This document shows, in pieces, positions 9,143-17,946 of a DNA stretch of 64,000 nucleotides. Each line of letters opens with the position of its first letter. Positions within the stretch are counted from its first letter, which is position 1. Under the pieces are notes generated by a model, which was given only the letters and a program-made list of their open reading frames with translations, was not told the origin of the DNA and did not search any database. The translations under genes were made by a program, and so were the position numbers. Source of the stretch: Thiomonas arsenitoxydans (GTDB taxonomy: Bacteria; Pseudomonadota; Gammaproteobacteria; Burkholderiales; Burkholderiaceae_C); assembly GCF_000253115.1 (NCBI RefSeq), contig NC_014145.1, positions 2,108,001 through 2,172,000 of the forward strand, read 5' to 3'.

Positions 9143-10161
9143 CTCTGCATGCTCACCCCGCCGTTTCGGTGGTCGTTCCCGTCTACAACGAAGAGGCCGG
9201 ACTCGCCGCGCTGTTCTCCCGCCTCTACCCCGCTCTCGATGCGCTGAACGAGCCCTACGAAATTCTGTTCGTCAACGACGGCAGCCGCGACCGCTCGGCC
9301 GCGCTGCTGGCCGCGCAGCAACGTCTGCGCCCGGATGTCACCCGCGTGGTGCTGTTCAACGGCAACTACGGTCAGCACATGGCCATCCTCGCGGGCTTCG
9401 AGCACACCCGCGCGCCTATCGTCGTCACCCTCGACGCCGATCTGCAGAACCCGCCCGAAGAGATCGGCAAACTCGTCGCCAAAATGCGCGAGGGCTACGA
9501 CTATGTCGGCACCATTCGCCGCATGCGCCAGGACAGCCGGTTTCGCCGCTATGCCAGCCGGGCGATGAACTGGACGCGCGAAAAAATCACCAACGTGCGC
9601 ATGACCGACCAGGGCTGCATGTTGCGCGCCTACGGCCGCGACGTGGTCGATACCGTCAACCGTTGCACCGAGTCCAACACCTTCGTGCCCGCGCTGGCCT
9701 ACACCTTCGCGCTCAAACCCACCGAAATCGAAGTGGCGCACGAAGAGCGGCAGGCGGGCGAGTCCAAATACTCACTGTTCAAGCTCATCCGCCTGAACTT
9801 CGATCTGGTCACCGGGTTTTCTCTGGTGCCGCTGCAGCTCATGTCTTACTCGGGCATCTTGCTGTCGCTCGCCTCGGGCGCGCTATTCCTCTACCTCATG
9901 GTGCAGCGCTTCGTCGAAGGTTCGCAGGTACAGGGGGTCTTCACCCTGTTCGCCATTACCTTCTTCCTGCTCGGCGTGGTGCTGTTCAGCATCGGCCTGC
10001 TGGGGGAATACATCGGCCGCATTTATGAGCAGGTGCGCGGACGTCCGCGTTATCTCGTTCAGGCCGTGTTACAGGATCTGCCCCCCGAGCCCGGCGTGTT
10101 CGTGCCGCATATCGCGCAGGCGGCCAACGCTACGCAACGAACCCCCGCCCCGCTGCCGTGA
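9139..10161 (+). CDS. arnC: Undecaprenyl-phosphate Ara4FN transferase
   Basis: Family 2 glycosyltransferase that loads formylated aminoarabinose from UDP onto undecaprenyl phosphate at the cytoplasmic face. The 340-residue product opens with VSVVVPVYNEEAGL and contains the metal-binding TLDADLQNPPEEIGKL and MTDQGCMLRAYGRDVVDTV. Two C-terminal membrane helices span about residues 235-290, ending with GLLGEYIGRIYEQVRGRPRY. It overlaps arnB by 4 bp and the formyltransferase gene by 4 bp (GTGA at 10158-10161). Confidence 0.94.
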   Translation: MTLHAHPAVSVVVPVYNEEAGLAALFSRLYPALDALNEPYEILFVNDGSRDRSAALLAAQQRLRPDVTRVVLFNGNYGQHMAILAGFEHTRAPIVVTLDADLQNPPEEIGKLVAKMREGYDYVGTIRRMRQDSRFRRYASRAMNWTREKITNVRMTDQGCMLRAYGRDVVDTVNRCTESNTFVPALAYTFALKPTEIEVAHEERQAGESKYSLFKLIRLNFDLVTGFSLVPLQLMSYSGILLSLASGALFLYLMVQRFVEGSQVQGVFTLFAITFFLLGVVLFSIGLLGEYIGRIYEQVRGRPRYLVQAVLQDLPPEPGVFVPHIAQAANATQRTPAPLP

Positions 10162-11087
10162 ACGCCGTCGTCTTCGCCTATCACAACGTCGGCGTGCGCT
10201 GCCTCAAAACGCTGCTCGCGCGGGGTGTGCAGGTGCAACTGGTCGTCACCCACCCGGACAGCCCGACCGAAACCCTGTGGTTCGATCGCGTGGCCGACGT
10301 GGCGGCAGAGGCCGGCATTCCCGTGGTCTATGTGGACGACGCGGTTGACGCGGCGCTCATCGACCGGGTCGCGGCGCTTTCGCCCGACTTTCTGTTTTCC
10401 TTCTACTTCCGCCGCATGCTGCCCGCGCGGTTGCTGGCCGCCGCAAAAATCGCCGCGCTCAATATGCATGGCTCGCTGCTGCCCAAATACCGCGGCCGGG
10501 TTCCGGTGAACTGGGCCGTGCTGCACGGCGAAACCGAGACCGGCGCCACCCTGCACATTATGGAAGCCAAGCCGGATGCGGGCGACATCGTCGCGCAGCA
10601 GGCCGTACCCATCCTGCCTGACGACACCGCCAAGGAGGTGTTCGACAAGCTCACCGTGGCCGCCGAAATCGCGCTGTGGAACGTCCTGCCGCAGTTGATG
10701 CGCGGGGAAGTGCCGCGTCGCCGCAACGATCTGTCCGTCGGCAGTTATTTCGGCGGTCGCAAGCCCGAAGACGGTCGCATCGACTGGAACCAGTCAGCGC
10801 AATCGGTTTACAACCTCATCCGCGCCGTGGCCCCGCCCTACCCCGGCGCATTTTTCGATCACCAGGGCCGGCGTTTCATCGTGGCGCGCGCCCGCATCGC
10901 GTCACCATCACTGCGTGCGCGAATCGCCGACAAAAGTACGGTCGGCCTGCATATCGCAGAGGGGCAACTATTGGCCCGAACCGGCGATGGCGGCGCACTC
11001 CACATCGTCGAACTATGGGATGCCGACCAACCTGGCATTCCCCTGAACGATCTACAAATTTCGGAACTCGCAACACAGCAATCATGA
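10158..11087 (+). CDS. arnA: UDP-Ara4N formyltransferase (ArnA N-terminal half as a separate gene)
   Basis: Formylates UDP-4-amino-4-deoxy-L-arabinose with N10-formyltetrahydrofolate. The 309-residue product equals the N-terminal half of the enterobacterial fusion ArnA. The catalytic triad falls at the same numbering as in E. coli: Asn102 and His104 in LNMHGSLLPKYRGR, and Asp140 in EAKPDAGDIV. It starts with GTG, overlapping the arnC stop, and its TGA overlaps the ATG of the dehydrogenase half (11084-11087). Formylation normally has to be undone by ArnD, which is not in this window. Confidence 0.92.
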   Translation: MNAVVFAYHNVGVRCLKTLLARGVQVQLVVTHPDSPTETLWFDRVADVAAEAGIPVVYVDDAVDAALIDRVAALSPDFLFSFYFRRMLPARLLAAAKIAALNMHGSLLPKYRGRVPVNWAVLHGETETGATLHIMEAKPDAGDIVAQQAVPILPDDTAKEVFDKLTVAAEIALWNVLPQLMRGEVPRRRNDLSVGSYFGGRKPEDGRIDWNQSAQSVYNLIRAVAPPYPGAFFDHQGRRFIVARARIASPSLRARIADKSTVGLHIAEGQLLARTGDGGALHIVELWDADQPGIPLNDLQISELATQQS

Positions 11088-12139
11088 AAAAAGTCCTCAT
11101 CCTCGGCGTCAACGGCTTCATCGGTCATCATCTCTCCATGCGCATCCTCGCCACCACCGACTGGCAGGTGTACGGCATGGACATGAACGCCGACCGCGTG
11201 GAAGACCTCACCGCCAACAAGCGTTTCAAATTTTTCGAAGGCGACATCACCATCAACAAGGAGTGGATTGAGTACCACGTGCGCAAATGCGACGTGATCC
11301 TGCCCTTGGTGGCCATCGCCACGCCGGCGACTTATGTGAAGGCGCCGCTGCGGGTTTTCGAGCTCGACTTCGAGGCCAATCTGCCCATCGTGCGCGCTGC
11401 GGTGAAACACAAGAAGCATCTGGTGTTCCCGTCCACCTCCGAGGTGTACGGCATGAGCGGAGATGCCGAATTCGATCCCGAGAACTCGCCGCTGGTCTAC
11501 GGCCCGATCAACAAGCCGCGCTGGATCTACGCCTGCTCCAAACAGTTGATGGATCGCGTCATCGCGGGTTACGGCCAGCAGGACGGCCTGAACTACACCC
11601 TGTTCCGCCCGTTCAACTGGATCGGCGCCGGACTGGACAATATTTTTTCGGCGAAGGAAGGCAGCTCCCGCGTCGTCACCCAGTTCTTGGGCCATATCGT
11701 GCGCGGCGAAACCATCAGCCTGGTCGATGGCGGTCACCAGAAACGCGCCTTTACCGACATTGACGACGGCATCGACGCGCTGATGAAAATCATCGAAAAC
11801 AAGAACGGCGTGGCCAGCGGCCAGATCTACAACATCGGCAATCCGGCCAACAATCATTCGGTGCGCGAACTCGCCGACATGATGTTGCGCCTGGCTGCCG
11901 ACATGCCCGAATACGCCGAATCGGCCAAGAACGTGAAGGTGGTGGAAACCAGTTCGGGCGCGTATTACGGCGCGGGTTATCAGGACGTGCAAAACCGCGT
12001 GCCCAAAATCACCAACACCATGCGCGACCTCGACTGGGCGCCCAAGGCCGACATGCAGACCGCACTGCGCAAGATTTTCGAGGCCTATCGCGGCCAAATC
12101 GCCCAGGCGCGGGCGTTGATGGAAGAAACGGGCGATTGA
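11084..12139 (+). CDS. arnA: UDP-glucuronate decarboxylase (ArnA C-terminal half as a separate gene)
   Basis: NAD-dependent short-chain dehydrogenase that oxidises and decarboxylates UDP-glucuronate to UDP-4-keto-pentose, the ArnB substrate. The 351-residue product begins MKKVLILGVNGFIGHHL (Rossmann GxxGxxG) and has STSEVYGM, the YACSK form of the YxxxK motif and LFRPFNWIGAGLDNI. It is equivalent to residues about 315-660 of fused ArnA. The open frame from 10676 is an upstream extension inside the formyltransferase gene; ATG 11084 overlaps that gene's stop. It is the last gene of the arn cluster; no ugd follows. Confidence 0.93.
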   Translation: MKKVLILGVNGFIGHHLSMRILATTDWQVYGMDMNADRVEDLTANKRFKFFEGDITINKEWIEYHVRKCDVILPLVAIATPATYVKAPLRVFELDFEANLPIVRAAVKHKKHLVFPSTSEVYGMSGDAEFDPENSPLVYGPINKPRWIYACSKQLMDRVIAGYGQQDGLNYTLFRPFNWIGAGLDNIFSAKEGSSRVVTQFLGHIVRGETISLVDGGHQKRAFTDIDDGIDALMKIIENKNGVASGQIYNIGNPANNHSVRELADMMLRLAADMPEYAESAKNVKVVETSSGAYYGAGYQDVQNRVPKITNTMRDLDWAPKADMQTALRKIFEAYRGQIAQARALMEETGD

Positions 12140-12187
12140 CTCGGCGCCCCGCCACACGCGCTGCAGTGATGGCCCTGCGATTGCCCC

Positions 12188-12193
12188 TACAAT
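12188..12193 (+). promoter_or_regulatory. Candidate -10 box for 4.5S RNA
   Basis: TACAAT ends 8 bp before the predicted first base of the 4.5S RNA, a normal -10 spacing. No strong -35 hexamer is visible at the expected distance, so this is only a positional call. Confidence 0.45.
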
Positions 12194-12201
12194 ACCAATC
12201 G

Positions 12202-12295
12202 ACGGGCCGCCTCGCATCGCGGCGCGGTGAACTTGGTCAGGTCGGGAACGGAGCAGCCACAGCCGTTTACCGTGAGTGCCGGGGGAACGGCTCGT
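12202..12295 (+). ncRNA. ffs: 4.5S RNA (signal recognition particle RNA)
   Basis: RNA partner of Ffh in the signal recognition particle, which targets nascent membrane proteins. The conserved apical domain is plain: GGTCAGGTCGGGAAC, then GGAGCAGCCACAG, then a right arm with GTGAGTGCCGGGG. The ends pair: ACGGGCCG (12202-12209) with CGGCTCGT (12288-12295), closing a hairpin of about 94 nt like other short bacterial SRP RNAs. It lies in the 318-bp gap between the arn operon and trxA. The remaining 160 bp downstream contains no feature I recognise. Confidence 0.93.
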
Positions 12296-12457
12296 CACCC
12301 CAACACTCTGCCTGCCCGCTGCGTCTGATGCGCGCTTGTTCATCGGCAACCCAAAGGCTTTTTGTCGCAGCGCTGATTCCGCAGCCACCACACGCGTTCA
12401 GCGCCACAGCGGCAACTTGTGTCAAAATCCCCATCAAATCTTTCTATCGAGGTGACC

Positions 12458-12787
12458 ATGGCTAGCGAACTGATCAAACACACCAATGACGCCGATTTCG
12501 AGCAAGACGTGCTGAAGTCCGGCGTTCCCGTTCTCGTGGACTTCTGGGCCGAGTGGTGCGGGCCTTGCCGCATGATCGCGCCCACGCTCGACGAGATGGC
12601 CAGCGAATACCAGGGCAAGCTCGCCATCATGAAGGTCAATGTGGACGAGAACCGCAGCATCCCCGCCAAGTTCGGCATTCGTGGCATTCCCACCCTGCTG
12701 CTGTTCAAGAACGGCGAACTGGCTGGCAACAAAGTGGGCGCTGCCTCCAAGTCCCAATTGACAGCTTTCGTCGACGCCCATCTATAA
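12458..12787 (+). CDS. trxA: Thioredoxin 1
   Basis: General cytoplasmic disulfide reductase that donates electrons to ribonucleotide reductase, PAPS reductase and others. The 109-residue product is the standard length and has the active site [14 protein letters not shown], the cis-proline loop [14 protein letters not shown] and a start consistent with TrxA ([14 protein letters not shown]). ATG 12458 follows GAGGTGACC; an earlier in-frame start at 12419 gives an atypical extension. It is followed by rho on the same strand, and the apparent rho promoter overlaps its last codons. Confidence 0.97.
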   Translation: MASELIKHTNDADFEQDVLKSGVPVLVDFWAEWCGPCRMIAPTLDEMASEYQGKLAIMKVNVDENRSIPAKFGIRGIPTLLLFKNGELAGNKVGAASKSQLTAFVDAHL

Positions 12788-12788
12788 T
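12758..12788 (+). promoter_or_regulatory. Sigma-70 promoter for rho inside the end of trxA
   Basis: TTGACA (12758-12763) and TATAAT (12783-12788) both match the consensus exactly and are 19 bp apart, slightly longer than the ideal 17. The boxes lie in the last trxA codons and stop codon. The predicted start near 12795 would leave a leader of about 215 nt before rho. Confidence 0.65.
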
Positions 12789-12796
12789 TTTTTATC

Positions 12797-12835
12797 GCGC
12801 GGTGCAGTTCGCAATCCTCAAGCATCGCACCGCGC
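12797..12835 (+). promoter_or_regulatory. Stem-loop at the 5' end of the rho leader
   Basis: GCGCGGTGC (12797-12805) pairs perfectly with GCACCGCGC (12827-12835) around a 21-nt loop. No U-tract follows, so it is not an intrinsic terminator for trxA. It would sit at the very 5' end of the rho mRNA and could stabilise it. The next 175 nt are C-rich and hold no ORF I credit. Confidence 0.5.
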
Positions 12836-13011
12836 AACAGTCAGGTTGAACCGCCGCGCCAGGCAATTCAATCGCCGTGACACCCCGCCGTGCACCCTTG
12901 GCACGGCCCACATTCCCTCACGATTCTTTTAGCTGCTTGCGCGTGCTGCTCTGATGCACGCACCGTCTGACGACGGATATTGCGCAGCCTCCCCTTCCCG
13001 AGTTTTTCATC

Positions 13012-14274
13012 ATGCATCTGTCCGAACTCAAAGCGACGCACGTCTCCAAGCTGCTTGAAATGGCGCAGTCGTTCGAGATTGAAAACGCCAGCCGCCTGCG
13101 CAAGCAGGAACTGATGTTTGCCATCCTCAAAAAGCACGCCCGCACTGGCGAGCAGGTGTTCGGCGACGGCTGCCTTGAAGTTCTGCCAGACGGCTTCGGC
13201 TTTCTGCGGGCGCCCGAGTCGAGCTATATGGCGTCACCCGACGACATCTACATCTCGCCCAGCCAGATCCGCCGTTTCAATCTGCACACTGGCGACTCCA
13301 TCGAGGGTGAGGTACGTGTACCCAAGGATGGCGAGCGTTACTTTGCTTTGGTGAAGGTCGACCGCGTCAACGGCGTGACCCCTGAGGAGAACAAGAACAA
13401 GATCATGTTCGAGAACCTCACGCCGCTGTTCCCCACGGAGCACATGCGTCTGGAGCGCGACATCAAGGGGGAAGAGAACATCATCGGCCGTGTGATCGAC
13501 ATCGTGGCCCCGATCGGCAAGGGGCAGCGCGGCCTGCTGGTCGCCCCGCCCAAAAGCGGCAAGACCGTGATGCTGCAGGCGCTTGCGCATGCCATCACCA
13601 ACAATCATCCTGAAGTGGTGCTCATCGTGCTGTTGATCGACGAGCGCCCGGAAGAAGTGACTGAAATGCAGCGCTCGGTGCGGGGAGAAGTGGTCAGTTC
13701 CACTTTCGACGAGCCCGCCGTGCGGCACGTGCAGGTCGCCGAAATGGTGATCGAAAAGGCCAAGCGTCTGGTAGAACTGAAAAAAGATGTGGTCATTCTG
13801 CTCGACTCCATCACTCGCTTGGCGCGGGCATACAACACCGTCATTCCAACCTCCGGCAAGATTTTGACCGGTGGGGTCGATGCCAACGCCCTGCAACGCC
13901 CCAAGCGCTTTTTTGGCGCGGCACGCAATATCGAAGAGGGTGGATCGCTGACCATCATCGGCACCGCGCTGGTCGATACTGGCAGCCGCATGGACGAAGT
14001 GATCTACGAAGAATTCAAGGGCACCGGCAATATGGAAATCCATCTGGATCGCCGTCTGTCGGAGAAGCGCGTTTATCCCGCCATGCTCATCAACCGCTCG
14101 GGCACACGCCGCGAGGAACTGCTGCTCAAGCCTGAAATCCTGCAAAAAGCCTGGATTCTGCGCAAGCTGCTCTATCCCATGGACGAGATTCAGGCGATGG
14201 AATTTCTGCTCGATAAGATGAAGCAGACCAAGAACAACGCCGAATTCTTCGATCTGATGCGCCGAGGCGGTTGA
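13012..14274 (+). CDS. rho: Transcription termination factor Rho
   Basis: Hexameric RNA helicase that ends transcription of untranslated RNA. The 420-residue product has the N-terminal helical domain ([18 protein letters not shown]) and the RNA-binding cold-shock-like domain with [13 protein letters not shown]. The ATPase core carries the Walker A segment [40 protein letters not shown] and the R-loop region [20 protein letters not shown]. Length is normal (E. coli 419). The long untranslated leader fits the autogenous attenuation known for rho in other bacteria. Confidence 0.98.
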   Translation: MHLSELKATHVSKLLEMAQSFEIENASRLRKQELMFAILKKHARTGEQVFGDGCLEVLPDGFGFLRAPESSYMASPDDIYISPSQIRRFNLHTGDSIEGEVRVPKDGERYFALVKVDRVNGVTPEENKNKIMFENLTPLFPTEHMRLERDIKGEENIIGRVIDIVAPIGKGQRGLLVAPPKSGKTVMLQALAHAITNNHPEVVLIVLLIDERPEEVTEMQRSVRGEVVSSTFDEPAVRHVQVAEMVIEKAKRLVELKKDVVILLDSITRLARAYNTVIPTSGKILTGGVDANALQRPKRFFGAARNIEEGGSLTIIGTALVDTGSRMDEVIYEEFKGTGNMEIHLDRRLSEKRVYPAMLINRSGTRREELLLKPEILQKAWILRKLLYPMDEIQAMEFLLDKMKQTKNNAEFFDLMRRGG

Positions 14275-14414
14275 TCGCCCGAAAAATCTGCGACAATGTT
14301 GCATTTTGCCAAGTACCGACTGTTTGCAACAGCCGCATGCAGCGCTCGTTTGCAACAAGCCCAGGCGTCGGCGGCTAGCGTTTGATCGTCAAGATCGTTA
14401 CCCAAGGAACCCCC

Positions 14415-14675
14415 ATGAAATCAGGAATCCACCCCCAGTACCGCGAAGTCTGCTTCCTCGACCTGTCCACTGGTTCGCAGATTCTCATCTCGTCCACCGC
14501 GCAGACCCGCGAAACCATCAAGCTCGACGACGGCCGTGAGGTTCCCCTGTACAAGGTGGAAACCAGCGCCGAATCGCATCCGTTCTATACCGGTCAACAA
14601 AAGAGCATCGATACGCTGGGCGGCCGCGTCGAGAAGTTCCGCCAGAAGTTCGCCAAGGCTGCGGGCAAGGCCTGA
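14415..14675 (+). CDS. rpmE2: 50S ribosomal protein L31, type B (zinc-independent)
   Basis: Large-subunit ribosomal protein of 86 residues. It begins [20 protein letters not shown] and lacks the CxxC zinc ligands of type A L31, which marks it as the C-minus paralogue often used when zinc is scarce. The start at 14415 has AAGGAAC upstream; the in-frame extension to 14382 is untypical. It follows rho by 140 bp. No Zur-like box could be identified with confidence. Confidence 0.95.
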   Translation: MKSGIHPQYREVCFLDLSTGSQILISSTAQTRETIKLDDGREVPLYKVETSAESHPFYTGQQKSIDTLGGRVEKFRQKFAKAAGKA

Positions 14676-14701
14676 GGCGCATCGCGCGCCTTTCGCGCCA
14701 C

Positions 14702-14765
14702 GGGGTTGTACGCAGCAACCCCTGAGTTTCAACCCATAACGGGCAGCCTGGCTGCCCGTTGTTGT
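14702..14765 (+). terminator. Two hairpins ending in an intrinsic terminator after rpmE2
   Basis: A first stem, GGGGTTG (14702-14708) with CAACCCC (14716-14722), is followed by a strong stem AACGGGCAGCC (14738-14748) with GGCTGCCCGTT (14750-14760). A T-rich run, GTTGTTT, comes next. The latter is the likely rpmE2 terminator. Confidence 0.75.
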
Positions 14766-14806
14766 TTCCCACGCATCCGCCCTTCTCATCCGCCATCGCA
14801 CTCGCC

Positions 14807-16504
14807 ATGAGTTCGCCGTTTTCTCACGGACAGACCCGCAGACCGCGGGTGCGCCCCTCGCTGCAGCCCGGTGCGGTGGGCAAACTGTCGCGGCCGCTGC
14901 TTCTGCTTCTGTGTGCGGCCTACCTTCTTCCGGGATTCATCGGTCGCGATCCCTGGCGCACGGATGGCCTGAGTTTTGCGGTGATGTGGCAGATGGCGCA
15001 GGGTCTCACGTCCTGGGTTCATCCCACGCTTTACGGGCAGGCGGTCAGTGGAGGCTGGCTGGCCCACTGGCTGGGGGCGGGATCGATACAACTCCTGGGT
15101 TCCTGGCTGGGACCGGTGCTCGCGTCGCGGCTGCCGTTCATGCTGGCATTAGCGGCGAGCATGAGCCTGACGTGGTACGCCGCCTTTCACTTCGCCCGCC
15201 ACGACGACGCCCAACCGGTGCGGCCCGCGTTTGGCCCGCCCATCGCTCCCAACGACTATGCCCGCGCCATTGCCGATGGGGTGCTGCTGACCTTGCTGGC
15301 CACGCTGGGCCTGTTGGGGCGCGGTCACGAAGCCTCGACCCAGGTCGTGCAACTCGCCGCGGTGAGCGGCATCTTGCTGGGGATATCACTGCTGCCGCGA
15401 AAACCCTGGAAATCGGCCAGTCTGATCGCCACGGGCTTGCTGTGTCTGGCGCTGACGGCGGCGGGATGGTTTGCCCTGCTGCTGAGTTTTACGCTCGGTC
15501 TCGTGCTGTGGGGCAGTCTGCGCCGCGCCAACTGGGCACTCATGCTGGCGTTGGCGATCGGTGTGTTGTCAGCGCTGTGGGCCGAATCGCAGATGGGGTG
15601 GATGCTGCGAGGCAAATGGCCTGATCTGGATACTCTGGCCAACTTCTTTCGCATCGGGCTGTGGTTCACCTGGCCGGCCTGGCCGCTGGCCGCGTGGGGT
15701 TTGTGGCGCTGGCGTGAGTCCCTGATGGCCTGGCATCTGCGGCCCGCCTGGGCTCTTGCAGCCCTGGCCTTGCTGAGCGCACTGGCGCTGGGCAACAACG
15801 ACAAGGTTTTTCTGTTGGCCCTGCCGCCCCTGGCCATTCTGTCGGGATTCGCGCTGCCGGTGTTGCGCCGCGCGGGCCTGGCAGCGATCGACTGGTTTGC
15901 CGTGCTGTTCTACAGCCTGCTGGCCTTGGTGGTCTGGGTCATGTGGCTGGCCATGTTTATCGGCTGGCCGGCCAAGCCGGCCGCCAATATTGCACGGCTG
16001 GCGCCCGGCTTTCAATTCAGTCTCGACCCCGTCGCCCTGGCGATTTCGCTGTTCGCCACTCTGGCCTGGGGTGCGGTGGTTGTTTGGCGTACCGGCCGCC
16101 ACCGTCACCCCTTGTGGAAGGGCATGGTGTTGTCGGCCAGCGGCGTGACCCTGGCCTGGGTGCTGGTGGGCAGCTTGTGGATGCCAGTTCTGAACTATGC
16201 GAGCACCTACCGCAACGTGGGGCGCGAGGTCGCGCATGCAGTGCAGAGCGCCAGCGCGCTGTCGATGCAGGTCGGCTCGCCCTGCTTGCAGCCTGTGGCC
16301 ATCGATCTGACCACGCAGGCGCTGATCGGCTACTGGAGCCGGCTCGATTTCTCCGCCTCACGCAAGGCGCAATGCACCTATGCGCTGGGGGCACGCGCGC
16401 CGCTGCCTGCGTCGCAGTGGCGTCTGATCTGGCGTGGCGGCCGTCCGGGGGATCGCGGCGGCACGCTCTATCTGTACCAACGTCTCGCGCCTTCACGCCC
16501 CTGA
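14807..16504 (+). CDS. ArnT-like polytopic membrane protein with degenerate motifs
   Basis: A 565-residue protein with about a dozen hydrophobic helices and overall ArnT/PMT-like organisation: a cytoplasmic N terminus, a first long loop after helix 1 and a soluble C-terminal part (about 475-565). The first loop reads RDPWRTDGLSFAVMWQMAQG. Where true ArnT has Asp-Glu it has Asp-Gly, and no EKPP motif follows. It may therefore not be a working aminoarabinose transferase. ATG 14807 is preferred to 14759, which overlaps the rpmE2 terminator. Its end lies 10 bp from the MATE gene. Function is unknown; an envelope glycosylation role is possible. Confidence 0.75.
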   Translation: MSSPFSHGQTRRPRVRPSLQPGAVGKLSRPLLLLLCAAYLLPGFIGRDPWRTDGLSFAVMWQMAQGLTSWVHPTLYGQAVSGGWLAHWLGAGSIQLLGSWLGPVLASRLPFMLALAASMSLTWYAAFHFARHDDAQPVRPAFGPPIAPNDYARAIADGVLLTLLATLGLLGRGHEASTQVVQLAAVSGILLGISLLPRKPWKSASLIATGLLCLALTAAGWFALLLSFTLGLVLWGSLRRANWALMLALAIGVLSALWAESQMGWMLRGKWPDLDTLANFFRIGLWFTWPAWPLAAWGLWRWRESLMAWHLRPAWALAALALLSALALGNNDKVFLLALPPLAILSGFALPVLRRAGLAAIDWFAVLFYSLLALVVWVMWLAMFIGWPAKPAANIARLAPGFQFSLDPVALAISLFATLAWGAVVVWRTGRHRHPLWKGMVLSASGVTLAWVLVGSLWMPVLNYASTYRNVGREVAHAVQSASALSMQVGSPCLQPVAIDLTTQALIGYWSRLDFSASRKAQCTYALGARAPLPASQWRLIWRGGRPGDRGGTLYLYQRLAPSRP

Positions 16505-16514
16505 GCCGTTTCCC

Positions 16515-17867
16515 ATGCGTCCTCTGCGCAATCTGTTGCGGCTGGCGGTGAGTGTGCTCATCGGCCAGCTTGCCGTCATCGGCTTCGGTGTGGCCGATAC
16601 GGTGATGCTGGGGCACTTCGCCTCCACGGCCAGTCTGGCCACTCTGTCCATCGGGCAGGCAATTTACATCACCTTATTCGTCTCGCTCTCCGGCGTCACC
16701 CAATCCCTCTTGCCCACGCTCGGGCGAGGGTTCGGGGCGGGTCAGCCCGGCGCGGTGGGGGCCAGTTTCCGCCAGGGACTCTGGCTGGCCGGAGGTCTTT
16801 GCGCTCTGGGCATCGCGGTGCTGCTCTGGCCGCAGCCACTGCTGGCGTTGACCAGTCAGGCGCGCGATGCGACGGTTGATCGCTATCTGGCGATTCTCGC
16901 TCTCGGCCTGCCGGCGGCTCTCGCCTTTCGGGTGCACGCCGCGCTCAGCCAGGCCATTTCGCGCCCCTTGCTCACCGCCGCGCTGCAGATCGGAGGCCTG
17001 GGCGTCAAGCTGTTGCTCAATGCTGTGTTTCTATTGCCCGGTCAATTTGGCCTGCATGGCATGACGCCGCTGGGTGCGCAGGGCTGCGCCGCCGCTACCG
17101 TGTTGACTCAATATGGGCTGCTTGCCGTGGCGCTGCTGCAGCACCGCTACAGCGCCGCGCTGCGCCCCTATGCCGCGCTCTCGCGTTGGGAGTGGCCCAA
17201 CTGGAAGGCGCAAGCGCATTTGCTGCGTCTGGGCGGGCCGATCGGTCTGAGCCTGCTGGTCGAAGTGTCGGCCTTCACCTTCATGGCGCTGTTCATCGCC
17301 CGGCTGGGAGACACCGTGCTCGCGGCCCACCAGATCACCGCCAACTTCGCCACCGTGCTCTATATGTTGCCGCTGTCCATTTCCATCGCTACGGGCTCGG
17401 TAGTGGCCCAGCATCTGGGCGCCGGCCATACCCGGGCCGCGCGGCACACGGCCTGGAGCGGCGTGGGGGCTGCTGCGCTGCTCTCTGTCATCATCGGCCT
17501 GGTCGTCTGGCTGGAACGTGGGCGCATCATCGGCTGGTACACCTCCGACCCGCAGGTGCAGGCCGTGGCTTATCACCTATTCCTGTTCATCGCGCTCTAT
17601 CAGGTGTTCGACGCGGTGCAGTCCACCAGCGCCTTCATCCTGCGCTCGTACCACATCGCTCTGCTGCCCAGCATGTTGTACGCGCTGTCACTATGGGGGG
17701 TCGGCCTGGGGGGCGGCTATCTGCTGGGATTCAACACGCTGGGCATCACCCCGCCCGCGCTGCAAGGCGCCGCCGGATTCTGGATGGGCAACACCACGGG
17801 ATTGGCGATCGCAGCAAGCTGCTTTTCCGCGCTGTTGTGGCGCGCGGCTCGCAGGGCTCCAGGGTAG
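16515..17867 (+). CDS. MATE family efflux transporter
   Basis: Inner-membrane antiporter of the multidrug and toxic compound extrusion family (NorM/DinF type). The 450-residue product has about twelve helices in two related halves. Segments such as PLRNLLRLAVSVLIGQLAVI, FGVADTVMLGHFAS and LAAHQITANFATVLYMLPLS are typical of NorM-like members. The frame is open from 16434, but ATG 16515 fits the family N terminus and lies just after the preceding stop. It is probably cotranscribed with the ArnT-like gene. Substrate cannot be read from the sequence. Confidence 0.88.
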   Translation: MRPLRNLLRLAVSVLIGQLAVIGFGVADTVMLGHFASTASLATLSIGQAIYITLFVSLSGVTQSLLPTLGRGFGAGQPGAVGASFRQGLWLAGGLCALGIAVLLWPQPLLALTSQARDATVDRYLAILALGLPAALAFRVHAALSQAISRPLLTAALQIGGLGVKLLLNAVFLLPGQFGLHGMTPLGAQGCAAATVLTQYGLLAVALLQHRYSAALRPYAALSRWEWPNWKAQAHLLRLGGPIGLSLLVEVSAFTFMALFIARLGDTVLAAHQITANFATVLYMLPLSISIATGSVVAQHLGAGHTRAARHTAWSGVGAAALLSVIIGLVVWLERGRIIGWYTSDPQVQAVAYHLFLFIALYQVFDAVQSTSAFILRSYHIALLPSMLYALSLWGVGLGGGYLLGFNTLGITPPALQGAAGFWMGNTTGLAIAASCFSALLWRAARRAPG

Positions 17868-17880
17868 TTTTTCGGCACAC

Positions 17881-17914
17881 AAAAAAACGCCGCGGACTTC
17901 GCAGTCGCGCGGCG
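17881..17914 (-). terminator. Intrinsic terminator for the 17947-18339 gene
   Basis: On the minus strand a GC-rich stem (CGCCGCG with CGCGGCG, continued by GACT with AGTC around a 4-nt loop) is followed by seven T residues (plus-strand A run at 17881-17887). It lies in the convergent spacer after the MATE gene, which it might also slow. Confidence 0.85.
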
Positions 17915-17946
17915 CCTTGGTCAGGCTGAAAGGGCCGGAGCCGACA

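Noticed and set aside
12797..12835. trxA intrinsic terminator
   Set aside because: The stem is good but no T-run follows on either strand, and a promoter stands directly before it.
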